64,000 bases of DNA, from the NCBI RefSeq assembly GCF_004099695.1, contig NZ_SCHL01000001.1, positions 186,001-250,000 on the forward strand. Direction: 5' to 3'. Positions 40,194-49,116 of this stretch are shown piece after piece. Position 1 is the stretch's first letter; each line of letters starts with the position of its first letter. A program made the translations under genes and the position numbers. The notes beneath the pieces are model-generated. The model was not told where the DNA came from. It did no database searches and worked only from the letters and a program-made list of their open reading frames with translations. The stretch comes from Methanosarcina sp. MSH10X1. GTDB taxonomy: Archaea > Halobacteriota > Methanosarcinia > Methanosarcinales > Methanosarcinaceae.

Positions 40194-41105
40194 TCAAAAA
40201 TCTCCGAAAAACCTATTATAGTCTCTTAATACTGTAGCCTGACTAGCTTTAACTCCTGTTGTCTCAGAAGCTAGCTTTAAAGCTTCTTCTGCTTTTTTCC
40301 CGCTTTTTACTAACGACTTATACATTTTAGCGTTTTCTTTTCGTTTTATTTCTTTCTCTGCAAGCTTAGTCTTTTTCTCTACAATCTTTTCAGGGTTCTC
40401 TCCACTTTCCTCCATCTTAGCTATAGCCCTTAGATTCATCTCTCTTTCTATTCTCCTTCTTTTCTTGTCATAGGCATCACTGAGAGGCTTAGGAGGCGTT
40501 GAGAATTGAATGTAATTAAATACAACTCCATGTGCTCTTAAGAACGGATAAAGATTAGCTCCTCCATCCTTTGTAGATATTTTCTTTACTGTGGATAGTT
40601 TGCCTAACGAAATACCTTTATCAAAGAAAGCCTGGGTCATTGTTACTTTATAGTGAATCAGAGTCCTTGCAATCTTATCTACAAAGGATTTATCAGGGCT
40701 TGAAAGTATCAGTAAATTATTGTTGGTCCTGAATGTCTGCAGTAGTTTAGTCATTACTTCATTTTGCTCTGACTGCCAATTTCTACAGCTTAAACCTTCT
40801 GCACCTGCATCATCCAGAATGTATATACCATGCTGCTTAATGTTCTTGGCTATCCTGATTGTTTCCTCTGCTGTTAAGATCCCTACATTTGCCAGGGTGA
40901 AATAGTCTTCAGGTCTACCACCTAGACGCTTTGCAAACTCCATAGAGCAATCGAAAGCCAATCTAAGAGAAGCATAGGATTTACCTGTACCTGTCTTACC
41001 TTCGAAAAATATAATAGCGTGTTGATTGTGACCGCCACATATCTTATTTGCCAGTATTTCCGAAAAAGTAATAGCAGGGGTTTCAACATCAGCTTTCAAG
41101 CCCAT
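40194..41105 (-). CDS. P-loop ATPase, possible packaging or morphogenesis ATPase
   Basis: A 303-residue ATPase with Walker A GKTGTGKS (residues 36-43) and Walker B YILDDAG (about 95-101), then LLILSSPDKS resembling a sensor. A lysine/glutamate-rich coiled coil occupies about 220-275, followed by a possible helix-turn-helix (TTGVKASQATVLRDY). The overall layout recalls Zot/FtsK-type viral ATPases that move DNA into particles, but replication-initiator ATPases are not excluded. It overlaps the upstream gene by 17 bases. Confidence 0.7.
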   Translation of the reverse strand: MGLKADVETPAITFSEILANKICGGHNQHAIIFFEGKTGTGKSYASLRLAFDCSMEFAKRLGGRPEDYFTLANVGILTAEETIRIAKNIKQHGIYILDDAGAEGLSCRNWQSEQNEVMTKLLQTFRTNNNLLILSSPDKSFVDKIARTLIHYKVTMTQAFFDKGISLGKLSTVKKISTKDGGANLYPFLRAHGVVFNYIQFSTPPKPLSDAYDKKRRRIEREMNLRAIAKMEESGENPEKIVEKKTKLAEKEIKRKENAKMYKSLVKSGKKAEEALKLASETTGVKASQATVLRDYNRFFGDF

Positions 41106-41562
41106 CTATTTCACCTTCTTCTGGGAGTTGATAACCATTAGGGTAATACTCTGCCTCAAGTGCAGAAGGTCCAGAGGTTGTTGTAGAGATTACAGTCTGT
41201 CTTTCTACAATTGATAGGACATCATCCATTAAGGTCATTATTTCCCCTACAATTTCACAGTCAATATCAAACTTCTTTTCTCTCTGTAAATCAATGTCCT
41301 TTATCTTTGCAGCTTCAGACCTTTTTTGATTTCTAAGTTCAATCAGTCTTTTTCTCTCCTTCGGATTTGGAATATAGTTAATTATCATTGAAGTAAGAAG
41401 ACTTATTTTCGCCTGTATATCTTTTGTATTTTCTGACGCTGCACAAAGTTCTCCAAACTTGTAAATGGAATTCATCATCAGGTTAAGATATTGCTGTTTT
41501 GGTGCCAGTATAGCTGCAGGAGTTTGCATGCTGAATGTTGAATTTCCGTTTTCCCCTGTCAT
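41089..41562 (-). CDS. Element hypothetical protein
   Basis: A 157-residue soluble, mostly helical protein with no recognised family. It overlaps the ATPase gene and follows another hypothetical gene by 9 bases, so all four genes from 42422 to 40194 are likely one operon. A helical, charged middle (RKRLIELRNQKRSEAAKIKD) suggests a coiled-coil or nucleic-acid-related partner of the ATPase. Confidence 0.65.
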   Translation of the reverse strand: MTGENGNSTFSMQTPAAILAPKQQYLNLMMNSIYKFGELCAASENTKDIQAKISLLTSMIINYIPNPKERKRLIELRNQKRSEAAKIKDIDLQREKKFDIDCEIVGEIMTLMDDVLSIVERQTVISTTTSGPSALEAEYYPNGYQLPEEGEIDGLES

Positions 41563-41571
41563 TTAAATCCC

Positions 41572-41946
41572 TCACTCACTTGGGAGAATAATTATTTTTT
41601 GTTTTCTAAGTACAAGTGTGATTCTTTCCCAAAGCTTCAATACATAGATTGCATACTTTCTAATGTACTCTCTCCCTCTAACAGGAGTTGTAGAGTATTT
41701 AAAATTTGTATAGCTCTTTCCCAGGGCTTCCACAAACCCATCATTAAAGCTACAGAGGTTTACTAGGTCTACAATACATGCCTTGAGATTACTAAGAGCG
41801 TTTCGAATCCACCCGTCATTATATCTCTTCTCAATGCAGGTTGAGAGGTACGCAATACCCCCAGATATGCAAGAGTATTGCGTAGTAATCTCCCTTCTCA
41901 GTGACTCTGTGGGGGTTTCAATTGCATCTACTGGCATTCTATCCAC
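41572..41946 (-). CDS. Element hypothetical protein
   Basis: A 124-residue basic, helical protein with three cysteines spread through it and no membrane helix. Family not recognised. Its start overlaps the end of the preceding gene by 19 bases, indicating translational coupling. Confidence 0.62.
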   Translation of the reverse strand: MDRMPVDAIETPTESLRREITTQYSCISGGIAYLSTCIEKRYNDGWIRNALSNLKACIVDLVNLCSFNDGFVEALGKSYTNFKYSTTPVRGREYIRKYAIYVLKLWERITLVLRKQKIIILPSE

Positions 41947-42422
41947 CCCACTTCTTTTATTACAAGCGGGAAGATTTCAAAGGCTCTGAACTTCATTTCT
42001 TCTGTGATTTTGTCAGGTCTTGTTTTCATTATTTCTACAAATTCTATTACTACTTGGTCCGGTTCCTCATAACCAAATTCATACTCACAGTTGAAATCTT
42101 CTTCCTCTTCATCACTTACTTCTACTTTTGCTTCTCTTACTGCTTCTTTTTCTTTTATTCTCCTATTACATTCTTTTTCTTCCTCGGTCAGTTGTTTAAT
42201 CTCTTCCCATTCGCCTAAGATACGCAGGAAGAAACATTCACGCAGTAGGTCAGGAAAAAACTTAGAGAAACTATTTGCATTGTTACACTGTGAGCTATAA
42301 GCCTCTGCTACAATTTCCATAGCTTTCTTTGTGTGAACCTCAAAGTCTGATTCATGTGTATCACTTGGTACTTCTCTTCCGACATTCCAAAATCTAGCTT
42401 TTTTAGGTGTTGCAATTTCCAT
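41928..42422 (-). CDS. Element hypothetical acidic protein
   Basis: A 164-residue protein with a strongly acidic middle (EVSDEEEEDFNCEYEFGYEEPD) flanked by helices. No known motif. It leads the ATPase operon; a GGGGAG ribosome site lies upstream of the ATG, and a leftward TTTAAATA about 55 bases before the start is a candidate TATA box. Confidence 0.62.
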   Translation of the reverse strand: MEIATPKKARFWNVGREVPSDTHESDFEVHTKKAMEIVAEAYSSQCNNANSFSKFFPDLLRECFFLRILGEWEEIKQLTEEEKECNRRIKEKEAVREAKVEVSDEEEEDFNCEYEFGYEEPDQVVIEFVEIMKTRPDKITEEMKFRAFEIFPLVIKEVGWIECQ

Positions 42423-42580
42423 AAAGACTCCCCAATAAATTTTATTTCCGTTTAGTACTTTTTAATTGTTAAGTATTTAAATTAAACGCATGTTTTCTAA
42501 CTTCTTAGAGGGTTAAGGTAATTCATCCTGCCCGTAACATGGAAAATTATTTCTATGTATTACAATAGAAAGAAAATGAA

Positions 42581-42829
42581 TTAAGCCAGTATAACAGGCA
42601 TTTCTTTCTTTTTCTTGCGACTCTCAGCCAATTTTTTACCTTGCTCTTTTTTGGCTTCTGAAACTTCTTTGAAAGGGTCTGTGCCAAACCTGAAAGGGTG
42701 CAAATGACAAGTTGTAAATTCGTTAGTTCTCTTTCCACCCTGGCAGGCTTCAACCTCAGAATAAGAACCGCCGCAGCATGTGACACATTGATGCCTGATT
42801 ATTTTCAGGAGTTCGTTTTTAGTGGTCAT
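42581..42829 (-). CDS. Phage-type zinc-binding protein
   Basis: An 82-residue protein with IRHQCVTCCGGSYSEVEACQ and CHLHPFRFGTDP, a cysteine/histidine pattern common in tailed-phage and provirus proteins (CxxCC...C...CxL.P.R.G). It probably binds one zinc ion. Its start codon overlaps the stop of the AbrB-like gene, so the two are co-translated. Precise role unknown. Confidence 0.72.
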   Translation of the reverse strand: MTTKNELLKIIRHQCVTCCGGSYSEVEACQGGKRTNEFTTCHLHPFRFGTDPFKEVSEAKKEQGKKLAESRKKKKEMPVILA

Positions 42830-42987
42830 TCTATCACGACTTTTGTATAATGCAAAGAATTTCCAACTCTGGTAAATGTCAGTGTGCTTTTTTCAGTAAT
42901 ACCTAGCTCTCTAGCCTCTTTAGCTGGGATGATTACAGCAAGGCTTCCATGCTTGTTAATCTTAAAGACAGATAAAATGTTTTTCAT
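42826..42987 (-). CDS. AbrB-like DNA-binding protein, 53 aa
   Basis: A short gene encoding a swapped-hairpin protein: SVFKINKHGSLAVIIPAKEARELGITEKSTLTFT, the classic SpoVT/AbrB pattern. It overlaps the following zinc-protein gene by ATGA. Upstream is the TTTAAATA-plus-palindrome module at 43003-43035, which it may help regulate. A partner-free antitoxin-like function is also possible, but no toxin is adjacent. Confidence 0.8.
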   Translation of the reverse strand: MKNILSVFKINKHGSLAVIIPAKEARELGITEKSTLTFTRVGNSLHYTKVVIE

Positions 42988-43002
42988 AAGGTTTTCAACT
43001 CC

Positions 43003-43035
43003 CCATATATTATATAGGCGTTAAAACTATTTAAA
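43003..43035 (-). promoter_or_regulatory. Element promoter-operator module before the AbrB gene
   Basis: Read leftward: TTTAAATA (43035-43028), nine bases, then CCTATATAATATATGG (43018-43003), an imperfect palindrome at the expected transcription start. The same layout occurs at 44275-44307, 56921-56953 and, more loosely, 48331-48363. Confidence 0.6.
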
Positions 43036-43415
43036 CATTTCGAAAGATTAATATAGTCTCTGCATAACGATTATTAATAGTTTTGGAAACCATTATATAG
43101 AGGCTTAAAAATAGACCAAGTGTGTATTCTGTACATACGAGATACGTATAGAACATGTATTACACATGCATAGCACAGTATTACATGTGTATAGCACGTA
43201 TGAAGCATATGCACTGTATATACAGAACACGTACAAAGTGCAGGAAAAAACGAGCTATTTAGAGGCTCTAGGTTACGCTTAATTAACCAGTTAAGGGGTT
43301 TATACCCTGTAAAACAGAGAAGCTTAAAAAGGTTAAATGCAGTATGGGACTGCAATCAAGAAAACAGTAACGAGAGAAACAAAAAGAAAGTGAATATTGA
43401 GGGAATCAAGCAGTG
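43036..43415. other. Non-coding stretch with degenerate ACATGTATTAC-like motifs
   Basis: Contains many near-repeats of ACATG(T/C)AT and GCATA/TGTATA between 43130 and 43230. An open frame across it (43074-43355, leftward) is low-complexity and not credible as a protein. Confidence 0.5.
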
Positions 43416-43610
43416 TCACAAACTAACTACCTCAGCTTTCCTTACTTTTATAAACTTAGATCGAACACGTTGATAAATCGTTTCCTTTGTTGCACATTTT
43501 TTGAAAATACTTTTACACTCAAAACATCTATGATCACGTGTACGTGTGCGAACACTATAATTTACTGAGCCACAGTTAGGGCAACAGGGTATTGTACGTT
43601 TTTCTGTCAT
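43416..43610 (-). CDS. Small zinc-ribbon protein
   Basis: A 64-residue protein with CPNCG near residue 10 and CFEC near 34, a zinc ribbon like those of transcription and transposase proteins, and a basic C terminus. It lies 20 bases after the recombinase gene and probably shares its transcript. DNA or RNA binding is likely; specific role unknown. Confidence 0.75.
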   Translation of the reverse strand: MTEKRTIPCCPNCGSVNYSVRTRTRDHRCFECKSIFKKCATKETIYQRVRSKFIKVRKAEVVSL

Positions 43611-43630
43611 TTACTAATCCCCATACTTAT

Positions 43631-44254
43631 TTACTGTATCTGTTTTAACATTCCCCAAGCAGTAAGTTGTTTTTTAATCTCTCTAAGTTCATCATCTGAA
43701 AAGGCAAGTCCTTGATAGTGCCTCATAGAAGTTAAAGAATCGTGTCCTTGTCTCAGGCAAGTTGTACTCTCAAGTATCCCTGCTGCAATACTCCATGACT
43801 CTATTGTTTTTCTTGTCGTCTTTACAGAAAGACCATAAGGATTTATTTTAGCTTCCCTAGCCCATCTCTGCAAGTTCTGATTCCAAGTAGCCTCAAGTGG
43901 TGGCTTCCTTCCTGCCCAAAAAGCCTTTAGAATATAATCAAATCCGTAAGGCAGTGGGTGAATTGTCCTTTCAAGTTGCCTTCTTTTGTGCTTCTTCTGT
44001 GCCTCTTCAGTCAAATGAATGATATTCCTTTTTTCGTTATACCACTCTGGATGCTCATATAGTCTTAGCATTTCAGCATATCTCATACCTGTAATAAGAA
44101 GTATGTCTAGTATGGTCTTATGACCACTCATAGGAATTACTTCTTTCAAGGCTTCATACTCTTTAGGTGTAAGAATTCTTATGTCACGCACATAAAGATG
44201 TAAAGCTTCAAGATCTTTTACAAAACCAGACGCAGGGTATTTTGCCGTTTTCAT
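43631..44254 (-). CDS. Second tyrosine recombinase, archaeal type
   Basis: About 207 residues, catalytic domain only. Likely active-site residues: Arg in ITGMRYAEML, KxxR in SVKTTRKTIESW (Lys in the usual His position), GH in LRQGHDS and the tyrosine in MRHYQGL. There is no full N-terminal DNA-binding domain. It may be an excision partner or a regulator of DNA inversion or dimer resolution. An alternative start lies at 44278. A promoter-operator module overlaps the start region. Confidence 0.75.
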   Translation of the reverse strand: MKTAKYPASGFVKDLEALHLYVRDIRILTPKEYEALKEVIPMSGHKTILDILLITGMRYAEMLRLYEHPEWYNEKRNIIHLTEEAQKKHKRRQLERTIHPLPYGFDYILKAFWAGRKPPLEATWNQNLQRWAREAKINPYGLSVKTTRKTIESWSIAAGILESTTCLRQGHDSLTSMRHYQGLAFSDDELREIKKQLTAWGMLKQIQ

Positions 44255-44274
44255 AGTTAGGACTCTCCAACTTC

Positions 44275-44307
44275 CCATATACTATATATGCATAGATTAT
44301 ATTTAAA
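44275..44307 (-). promoter_or_regulatory. Element promoter-operator module before the recombinase
   Basis: Read leftward: TTTAAATA (44307-44300), nine bases, then CATATATAGTATATGG (44290-44275), closely matching the modules before the AbrB and 57-aa genes. If it is a promoter, the recombinase starts at ATG 44254. Confidence 0.6.
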
Positions 44308-44520
44308 CCTATGTATTAAGAGAAAAAGCAGTTAAAAAAAATAGAAAAATCTTAAGATAAATCAAAGAAACCCATAGATTTTAAGTTAAAACCTATGCAT
44401 TCATGGAACAAGAAGTAGACTTCATATAAAAGTAAAACTTGATTTTTTCTTTCTGTTCATTCTAAATAGTAAAATTTATTTTATCAGCTTTCAGTATCAA
44501 AGAGTCATTAGAGGAATTTC

Positions 44521-45486
44521 ATGGACCCTATAGCTCTTGCTCAGCAAACAACAGATATTCTCTTGCCCGCTTTACCCTTTATATACGCGGGAAAAGGTGT
44601 TGTCACAGATAAAGTTAAAGATATGCTTCTTGAGAAAGGTATCGAAAAGCTGGGATCTAAATCTATAGATAAAGCTAAAGCTCTGTTTGATAAAATAAGG
44701 TCAAAAAAGAGTGAATACGTAGAAATAGCACTCGAAGACTTATCCAAAAACTTAGAAGATCCAAAAGCTCAGAATGAGTTACAGCAGGGAATCCTGAAGT
44801 TGTTGACTGAAGATCAAAACCTAGCAAAGGAAATTGAATCCATTGTAATAAATTTGAATATAGAGAAAATTAATCAATTCACAGTGGGAAACCATAATAC
44901 ACCAATTAATTTCGAGAAGTGTAAAATTGAAGGTAATGTTTTTGAGAATAATTCAATCTATACTGATAATTCAAAGCATACACATTTTTCAGGAAATTAT
45001 TGTACTTACGAAGGTCGAAAAGAAAATGATAATATCTTATTGAATATCTTTCTGTTCATACTAGAAAAATTAGCTCCCTTATTTATTGATCGTTATGGTA
45101 AATCAAAATCTATGTTTTTAGGACTTTTCATTGTTATCTTAGGGGGTTTTGTTGCTTTTTCCTCAATTCTGTCTACAGATGTTCCCGATTTTTTAATTGT
45201 ACAAAATAATACTGGATATTATTTAGAGTTTTTAAAATTGTTTTTTAGTTACATTCTTATTTTGATAGGATCTATAATATTCCTTTCTATATTTGCAAGT
45301 GATCACACAAAATGTAAGATGTGTGGACGTGGCTTTGGTTATAAAGAAATAAGAAGACCGTTGATTGAAGAAATGATATGTTCTGATGGTACAAGGAAAA
45401 AAACAACAAGATACTATAAGTGCCAATATTGCGGTGCTGAAAAGGTAGAGCCTACTGAGGAACTAATACCAACTAATACAAGGTGA
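44521..45486 (+). CDS. Membrane protein with effector-associated-like N terminus and zinc ribbon
   Basis: A 321-residue rightward gene among leftward neighbours. Residues 1-105 are helical (LLEKGIEKLGSKSIDKAKAL, LEDPKAQNELQQGILKLLTED), resembling domains fused to NTPases and immunity effectors. A polar segment near 130-170 (EGNVFENNSIYTDNSKHTHFSG) follows, then two membrane helices (about 195-220 and 240-262) and a C-terminal zinc ribbon (CKMCGRGF, CQYCGAE). A membrane-acting defence or exclusion protein is my inference; no catalytic domain is recognised. Confidence 0.68.
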   Translation: MDPIALAQQTTDILLPALPFIYAGKGVVTDKVKDMLLEKGIEKLGSKSIDKAKALFDKIRSKKSEYVEIALEDLSKNLEDPKAQNELQQGILKLLTEDQNLAKEIESIVINLNIEKINQFTVGNHNTPINFEKCKIEGNVFENNSIYTDNSKHTHFSGNYCTYEGRKENDNILLNIFLFILEKLAPLFIDRYGKSKSMFLGLFIVILGGFVAFSSILSTDVPDFLIVQNNTGYYLEFLKLFFSYILILIGSIIFLSIFASDHTKCKMCGRGFGYKEIRRPLIEEMICSDGTRKKTTRYYKCQYCGAEKVEPTEELIPTNTR

Positions 45487-45694
45487 TAAAGTTTGCAAAT
45501 GATTGTCTAAATTGTTGATAGTTTGACCTTAAGTTTAAACCTATAAAAAAATTATTTTAGAATAATTAACCTTTTAAAAGCTAAAAATTTCTCTAAACCT
45601 TGTCTTAATTAAAGAGAATAGGACTAATTGGAAGTAAAGCAGAGATATAAAGTTAAAGTTCCTAAAGAGAATGGGAGAATTATCCCCCACTTTT

Positions 45695-46477
45695 TTAACT
45701 CTCTGGATATCCCATCTTTCCAGGGTGGTTTGTAAAAGTATTTGTTTCGATGGCATTAACAATACTCGTGTATGTTGCATCAGTCCATATTGTGTTGCTT
45801 GCAGGGACTGACTCCATAATTTCAGATTCAAATAATATCTGCTTTTTTGGTTCATATCCATAGACTTTGATTATAGTGCCTCGCCCTTCTGCTGCAGGGG
45901 TTTGAATTACAAGACAGTATTCATCCCTGTCTGGGTTATAATCAATGTAATTCTTCAGAATTACCGCTGCATCACTGGGGCTTAGTCCAACTAAAGGTTG
46001 ACCTGTGTACACATATAATTTTTCACCGAAATTATCATCCGGCTGCATCTCAAAGTATGCACCATCCCATTTGCTTAAAAAAGCTTCAAGGTTTTCTATG
46101 CATTGTTCTTCACTTATCTTAGTAGGGGTTAATGACTCATCAGGCTCTTCTGTCCAGCTAGATGGATATACGAATCCTTTTTCACTGACACCCTCAGTTA
46201 ACATATAATACTCAAATTGCTTCCCATCCGAGAACGTAAAAAGGTGTAGTTCTTCTCCATCACCAGTCCGGTGATCCTGGGCATATTCCTTCATCCATTC
46301 ATCTTTATCCTGAGTGTAAGGGGTTGAAACAGTATATTCTACCAAAGGCTTTCCATCAGGGGTTTCACTGATATTCATTTCGGCTGGTGCTGGCTTATCT
46401 GTTGTATCAGAGCTACTGATACAACCCATTCCCAAGGTAATAAAAACAATAACAACTAAACAAATATATTTCCTCAA
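45695..46477 (-). CDS. Secreted lipoprotein
   Basis: A 260-residue exported protein with a signal peptide ending in LGMGC, the lipobox that anchors it to the membrane. The mature part is acidic and globular with no recognised domain. Viral superinfection-exclusion proteins are sometimes lipoproteins, but a host-derived cargo gene is equally possible. It stands alone between two rightward genes. Confidence 0.7.
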   Translation of the reverse strand: MRKYICLVVIVFITLGMGCISSSDTTDKPAPAEMNISETPDGKPLVEYTVSTPYTQDKDEWMKEYAQDHRTGDGEELHLFTFSDGKQFEYYMLTEGVSEKGFVYPSSWTEEPDESLTPTKISEEQCIENLEAFLSKWDGAYFEMQPDDNFGEKLYVYTGQPLVGLSPSDAAVILKNYIDYNPDRDEYCLVIQTPAAEGRGTIIKVYGYEPKKQILFESEIMESVPASNTIWTDATYTSIVNAIETNTFTNHPGKMGYPES

Positions 46478-46851
46478 CGTGATTCCACCTCTTTATAATT
46501 TGTAAATTACTTTTAATGAATAACATAAAACCTATTGAATCAATACAGGTAAATTTCTTTTAAGTTAGTAATTTGTTCATTATTTTTAAACATTTATTTT
46601 TAATTCCGCTTATAGTTGCAATTTTAAAATTTACTTTTAATTTGAGAAAAGAGAGATAAATGAAAGCTAAAAACAATACAAAAAGATAAAAAGTAAAAGT
46701 TAGTATTACTAAAGAGAATACCTTCCAATATACTCTTCTGAAAAACTAGGTCGATGAATAAATTTTCGTGTTGTTTTACTTTTTGGTGTAATGTGAACGA
46801 TGTACAATCTATAATTTCTAAAAACTAAGTTATTAATAAATCAAGATAGTT
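46478..46851. other. AT-rich intergenic region
   Basis: Lies between divergent genes. I see no repeat, RNA structure or short gene; it likely holds both promoters. Confidence 0.4.
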
Positions 46852-47595
46852 TTGCTTTATACGGTAGGTGCTAAACTGGAAGATTGTAAAAAAGGATATG
46901 GTGACTATATAAAAGAAATGCAATCTTTAAAGGGATTCAAACTTCTCAACGATATGAGTCTATTAAAGGTTACACATGATATATTTTCTGGGAATTTTAT
47001 AAATCTTTGTTACGTAGTAGATATATATGAAAACGACCTTGAACTTGCATTTCTAACTAATCATCAAAAACGTGATGAAATTAGCTTAGAGATTCTTCGT
47101 TTATTTCACAACTATACTGCCAGTTCTTTCACACTCATACGCCACAGTAGCAACTTTAAAAATAAATTAGATAATGAAAATATAAATGCGTTTTATGATA
47201 AAGAAGTTAAAAGACTTAATGATATTGAAGTAGTAACTTTCATGAAAGATTTAAGGAATTATGTTCAACACCGTTCATTCCCAATTACTTCTCAACGTTT
47301 TTCTGTTAAAATGATTGAAGGAACTGGTAGATATGAGATGGAACAAAAAATTTCATTAAATCTCCAAGAGTTATTAACATGGGATGGGTGGATATCAAAA
47401 TCAAAAAAGTATTTGAAGAGTTTAAAAGACAATATTGAAATTAAACCTCTTTGTAAAGAGTACTATGAAAATATTGTTAAATTTAATATATCTTTTTTCG
47501 ATAATGTAAATAAAGAATATGAAAGTGATATTAAAGAACTTAAAAAATTTCAAGAGCATCTAAATGAATTATATCCTCCACCGAGTAGAGTATAG
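46852..47595 (+). CDS. HEPN-like hypothetical protein
   Basis: A 247-residue helical protein without membrane segments. Near residue 135 it carries MKDLRNYVQHRSFPI, an R-x4-H arrangement like the catalytic motif of HEPN ribonucleases. Codon use is AT-rich and the gene opposes its neighbours, suggesting independent acquisition. The start is a TTG at 46852; ATG 46918 is an alternative. A role in RNA cleavage during virus conflict is inference. Confidence 0.6.
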   Translation: MLYTVGAKLEDCKKGYGDYIKEMQSLKGFKLLNDMSLLKVTHDIFSGNFINLCYVVDIYENDLELAFLTNHQKRDEISLEILRLFHNYTASSFTLIRHSSNFKNKLDNENINAFYDKEVKRLNDIEVVTFMKDLRNYVQHRSFPITSQRFSVKMIEGTGRYEMEQKISLNLQELLTWDGWISKSKKYLKSLKDNIEIKPLCKEYYENIVKFNISFFDNVNKEYESDIKELKKFQEHLNELYPPPSRV

Positions 47596-47771
47596 AAATA
47601 AACATTGTTTTTCACTAAATAGAGGGTATAATTCAGAATCTATATTTTAATCTTTCAAAACATAGCAACATATTTTAAATAGTTTTAAAGCTTGTACTCT
47701 ATATGCGCCTTCGGCTGGGCGCAAGTTTTACCGTTGGAGAGGGACTGTGCCAAGCTTTCTCTCTCCCTACC

Positions 47772-47930
47772 TCAATTAAAATCTATTTTTGACATTAAAA
47801 TTGAATTTTCAATAAGTTCAATGTCCACTGTATCGCCTTTGTGCCATTTCAAGGGTTTAACAAAATTTTCAGGAATGACAATGAAGAGGTCACCGTCAAT
47901 CATTTTTACCTCTGTTTTATACGTTGACAT
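47772..47930 (-). CDS. AbrB-like protein, 52 aa
   Basis: A short gene encoding MIDGDLFIVIPENFVKPLKWHKGDTVDIEL, again the AbrB/SpoVT swapped-hairpin pattern, ending in KIDFN. It is a diverged second AbrB-type protein of the element. It lies in the same direction as the membrane-protein and giant-protein genes upstream. Confidence 0.72.
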   Translation of the reverse strand: MSTYKTEVKMIDGDLFIVIPENFVKPLKWHKGDTVDIELIENSILMSKIDFN

Positions 47931-48014
47931 AGTGAACAGATCCTTTGAAAAAGGTTAAAGGGTGGTTTTAATGGTAACAGAAAAGAGTGTGTTAAGGGGT
48001 TGCCCCCTATCTAT

Positions 48015-48278
48015 TCAGTTGTTAAAACTCTTCAACTGTCTCATAATTATGACTGCGGCTGCAATGATAACTACGGCAGAAATTATACCGAGTGAAGAGT
48101 TCCACATACTTTCGACACTTGCAATAGTTCCGTAAAATGCGCTAGTGTTGCTAAGAAGTCCAACGCCAATGATATTATCGAGAATAACTCCACCCACGAT
48201 GTAAAGAATCGCTACTGAGATTACTGCTACAGCGTAATCCTGAATTTCTACTAATGCTCCACCAGACATGTTTTTCAA
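48015..48278 (-). CDS. 87-aa two-helix membrane protein, candidate capsid protein
   Basis: A hydrophobic protein with two membrane helices (about residues 15-40 and 63-80), a short N terminus and a basic C terminus (MRQLKSFNN). Size and layout match the major virion proteins of spindle-shaped archaeal viruses, which are small two-helix membrane proteins. A pilin-like (VirB2) subunit or holin are alternatives. It has its own promoter (48331-48363) and a GGGAG ribosome site, consistent with high expression. Confidence 0.6.
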   Translation of the reverse strand: MKNMSGGALVEIQDYAVAVISVAILYIVGGVILDNIIGVGLLSNTSAFYGTIASVESMWNSSLGIISAVVIIAAAVIIMRQLKSFNN

Positions 48279-48330
48279 AACTCCCTGTTGTTTTTATTTT
48301 TCCATACCATTTTTCTTGAGCTTTTTCGCT

Positions 48331-48363
48331 CTGTATATATAATCTGTCTCAAAACTATTTAAA
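48331..48363 (-). promoter_or_regulatory. Promoter of the 87-aa membrane protein
   Basis: Read leftward: TTTAAATA (48363-48356), eleven bases, then GATTATATATACAG. The TATA box matches the other element promoters; the palindromic part is weaker. An untranslated leader of about 60 bases follows. Confidence 0.5.
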
Positions 48364-48467
48364 TCTTTGTTTTAATATGCACAATGCACGTAAAATACAT
48401 AAAATAGATCAAAAATAGGAAGGACTGTATAGAAAAACGGAAAGAAAAGAGAAAAGGGATAAAACCC

Positions 48468-49091
48468 TTACTGGAACTGTGCTGGCTCGTAAGGTGTCAC
48501 ATACTCCTTTTGATTTCCTACATTCCCGCTTCCATCCTCATCACCGGACCCGAAGAATGAATATGTGTTGTCCTTTTGTCTGAGAATAGGATGAATAAGA
48601 TACAGCAAGCTTGAGAGGAAGCCTGGAATAAGAAGGACTATGTAATACATCTTCATTAACAAAGCACGCATTTCCAAAGAGTCCCACTGTGAGCTAACAC
48701 TCATTAGTGCTTCTGATCTGTAAATTTCATTGAATATTAGGTCAGCCGTCAGTCCATAGGTATAAACCATATAAACAGACATCAGCACACCTATAACCAA
48801 CAGCGATTCGTATTCAAAGAATAAGGTTGCTGTGACATCTCCACCTTTAGCCCTCTCATAACACCAAATAATTAAACCTAGCACAAAGATAATTGGTAGT
48901 GTTTTCCACAAATTCAACATTAGATTAAAATTTTCAATTGTATCTGCGGATAATAAACCACTGTCTATTTGGTCATTTACTATTGAAATTGGCATATCAA
49001 CGGTATAAGTGCACACCCCATAGAACAGCCCGAACGATAAAATACCAAATGCAATTACAATTATAGCTATACTATCAGCCACGTTTTTCAC
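48468..49091 (-). CDS. Multi-pass membrane protein, 207 aa
   Basis: Four predicted membrane helices (about residues 7-27, 64-81, 97-115 and 145-168) and a polar glycine-rich tail ending in YVTPYEPAQFQ. Not recognised. It lies between the 1670-aa gene (25-bp gap) and the 87-aa gene; this block probably encodes virion or secretion components. Confidence 0.65.
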   Translation of the reverse strand: MKNVADSIAIIVIAFGILSFGLFYGVCTYTVDMPISIVNDQIDSGLLSADTIENFNLMLNLWKTLPIIFVLGLIIWCYERAKGGDVTATLFFEYESLLVIGVLMSVYMVYTYGLTADLIFNEIYRSEALMSVSSQWDSLEMRALLMKMYYIVLLIPGFLSSLLYLIHPILRQKDNTYSFFGSGDEDGSGNVGNQKEYVTPYEPAQFQ

Positions 49092-49116
49092 TCCCCAAAA
49101 TGTTTAAAAGAGGGTT

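Noticed and set aside
43074..43355. A cysteine- and tyrosine-rich 93-residue protein
   Set aside because: The frame crosses degenerate ACATGTATTAC-type repeats, has no ribosome site and low-complexity composition; treated as non-coding.
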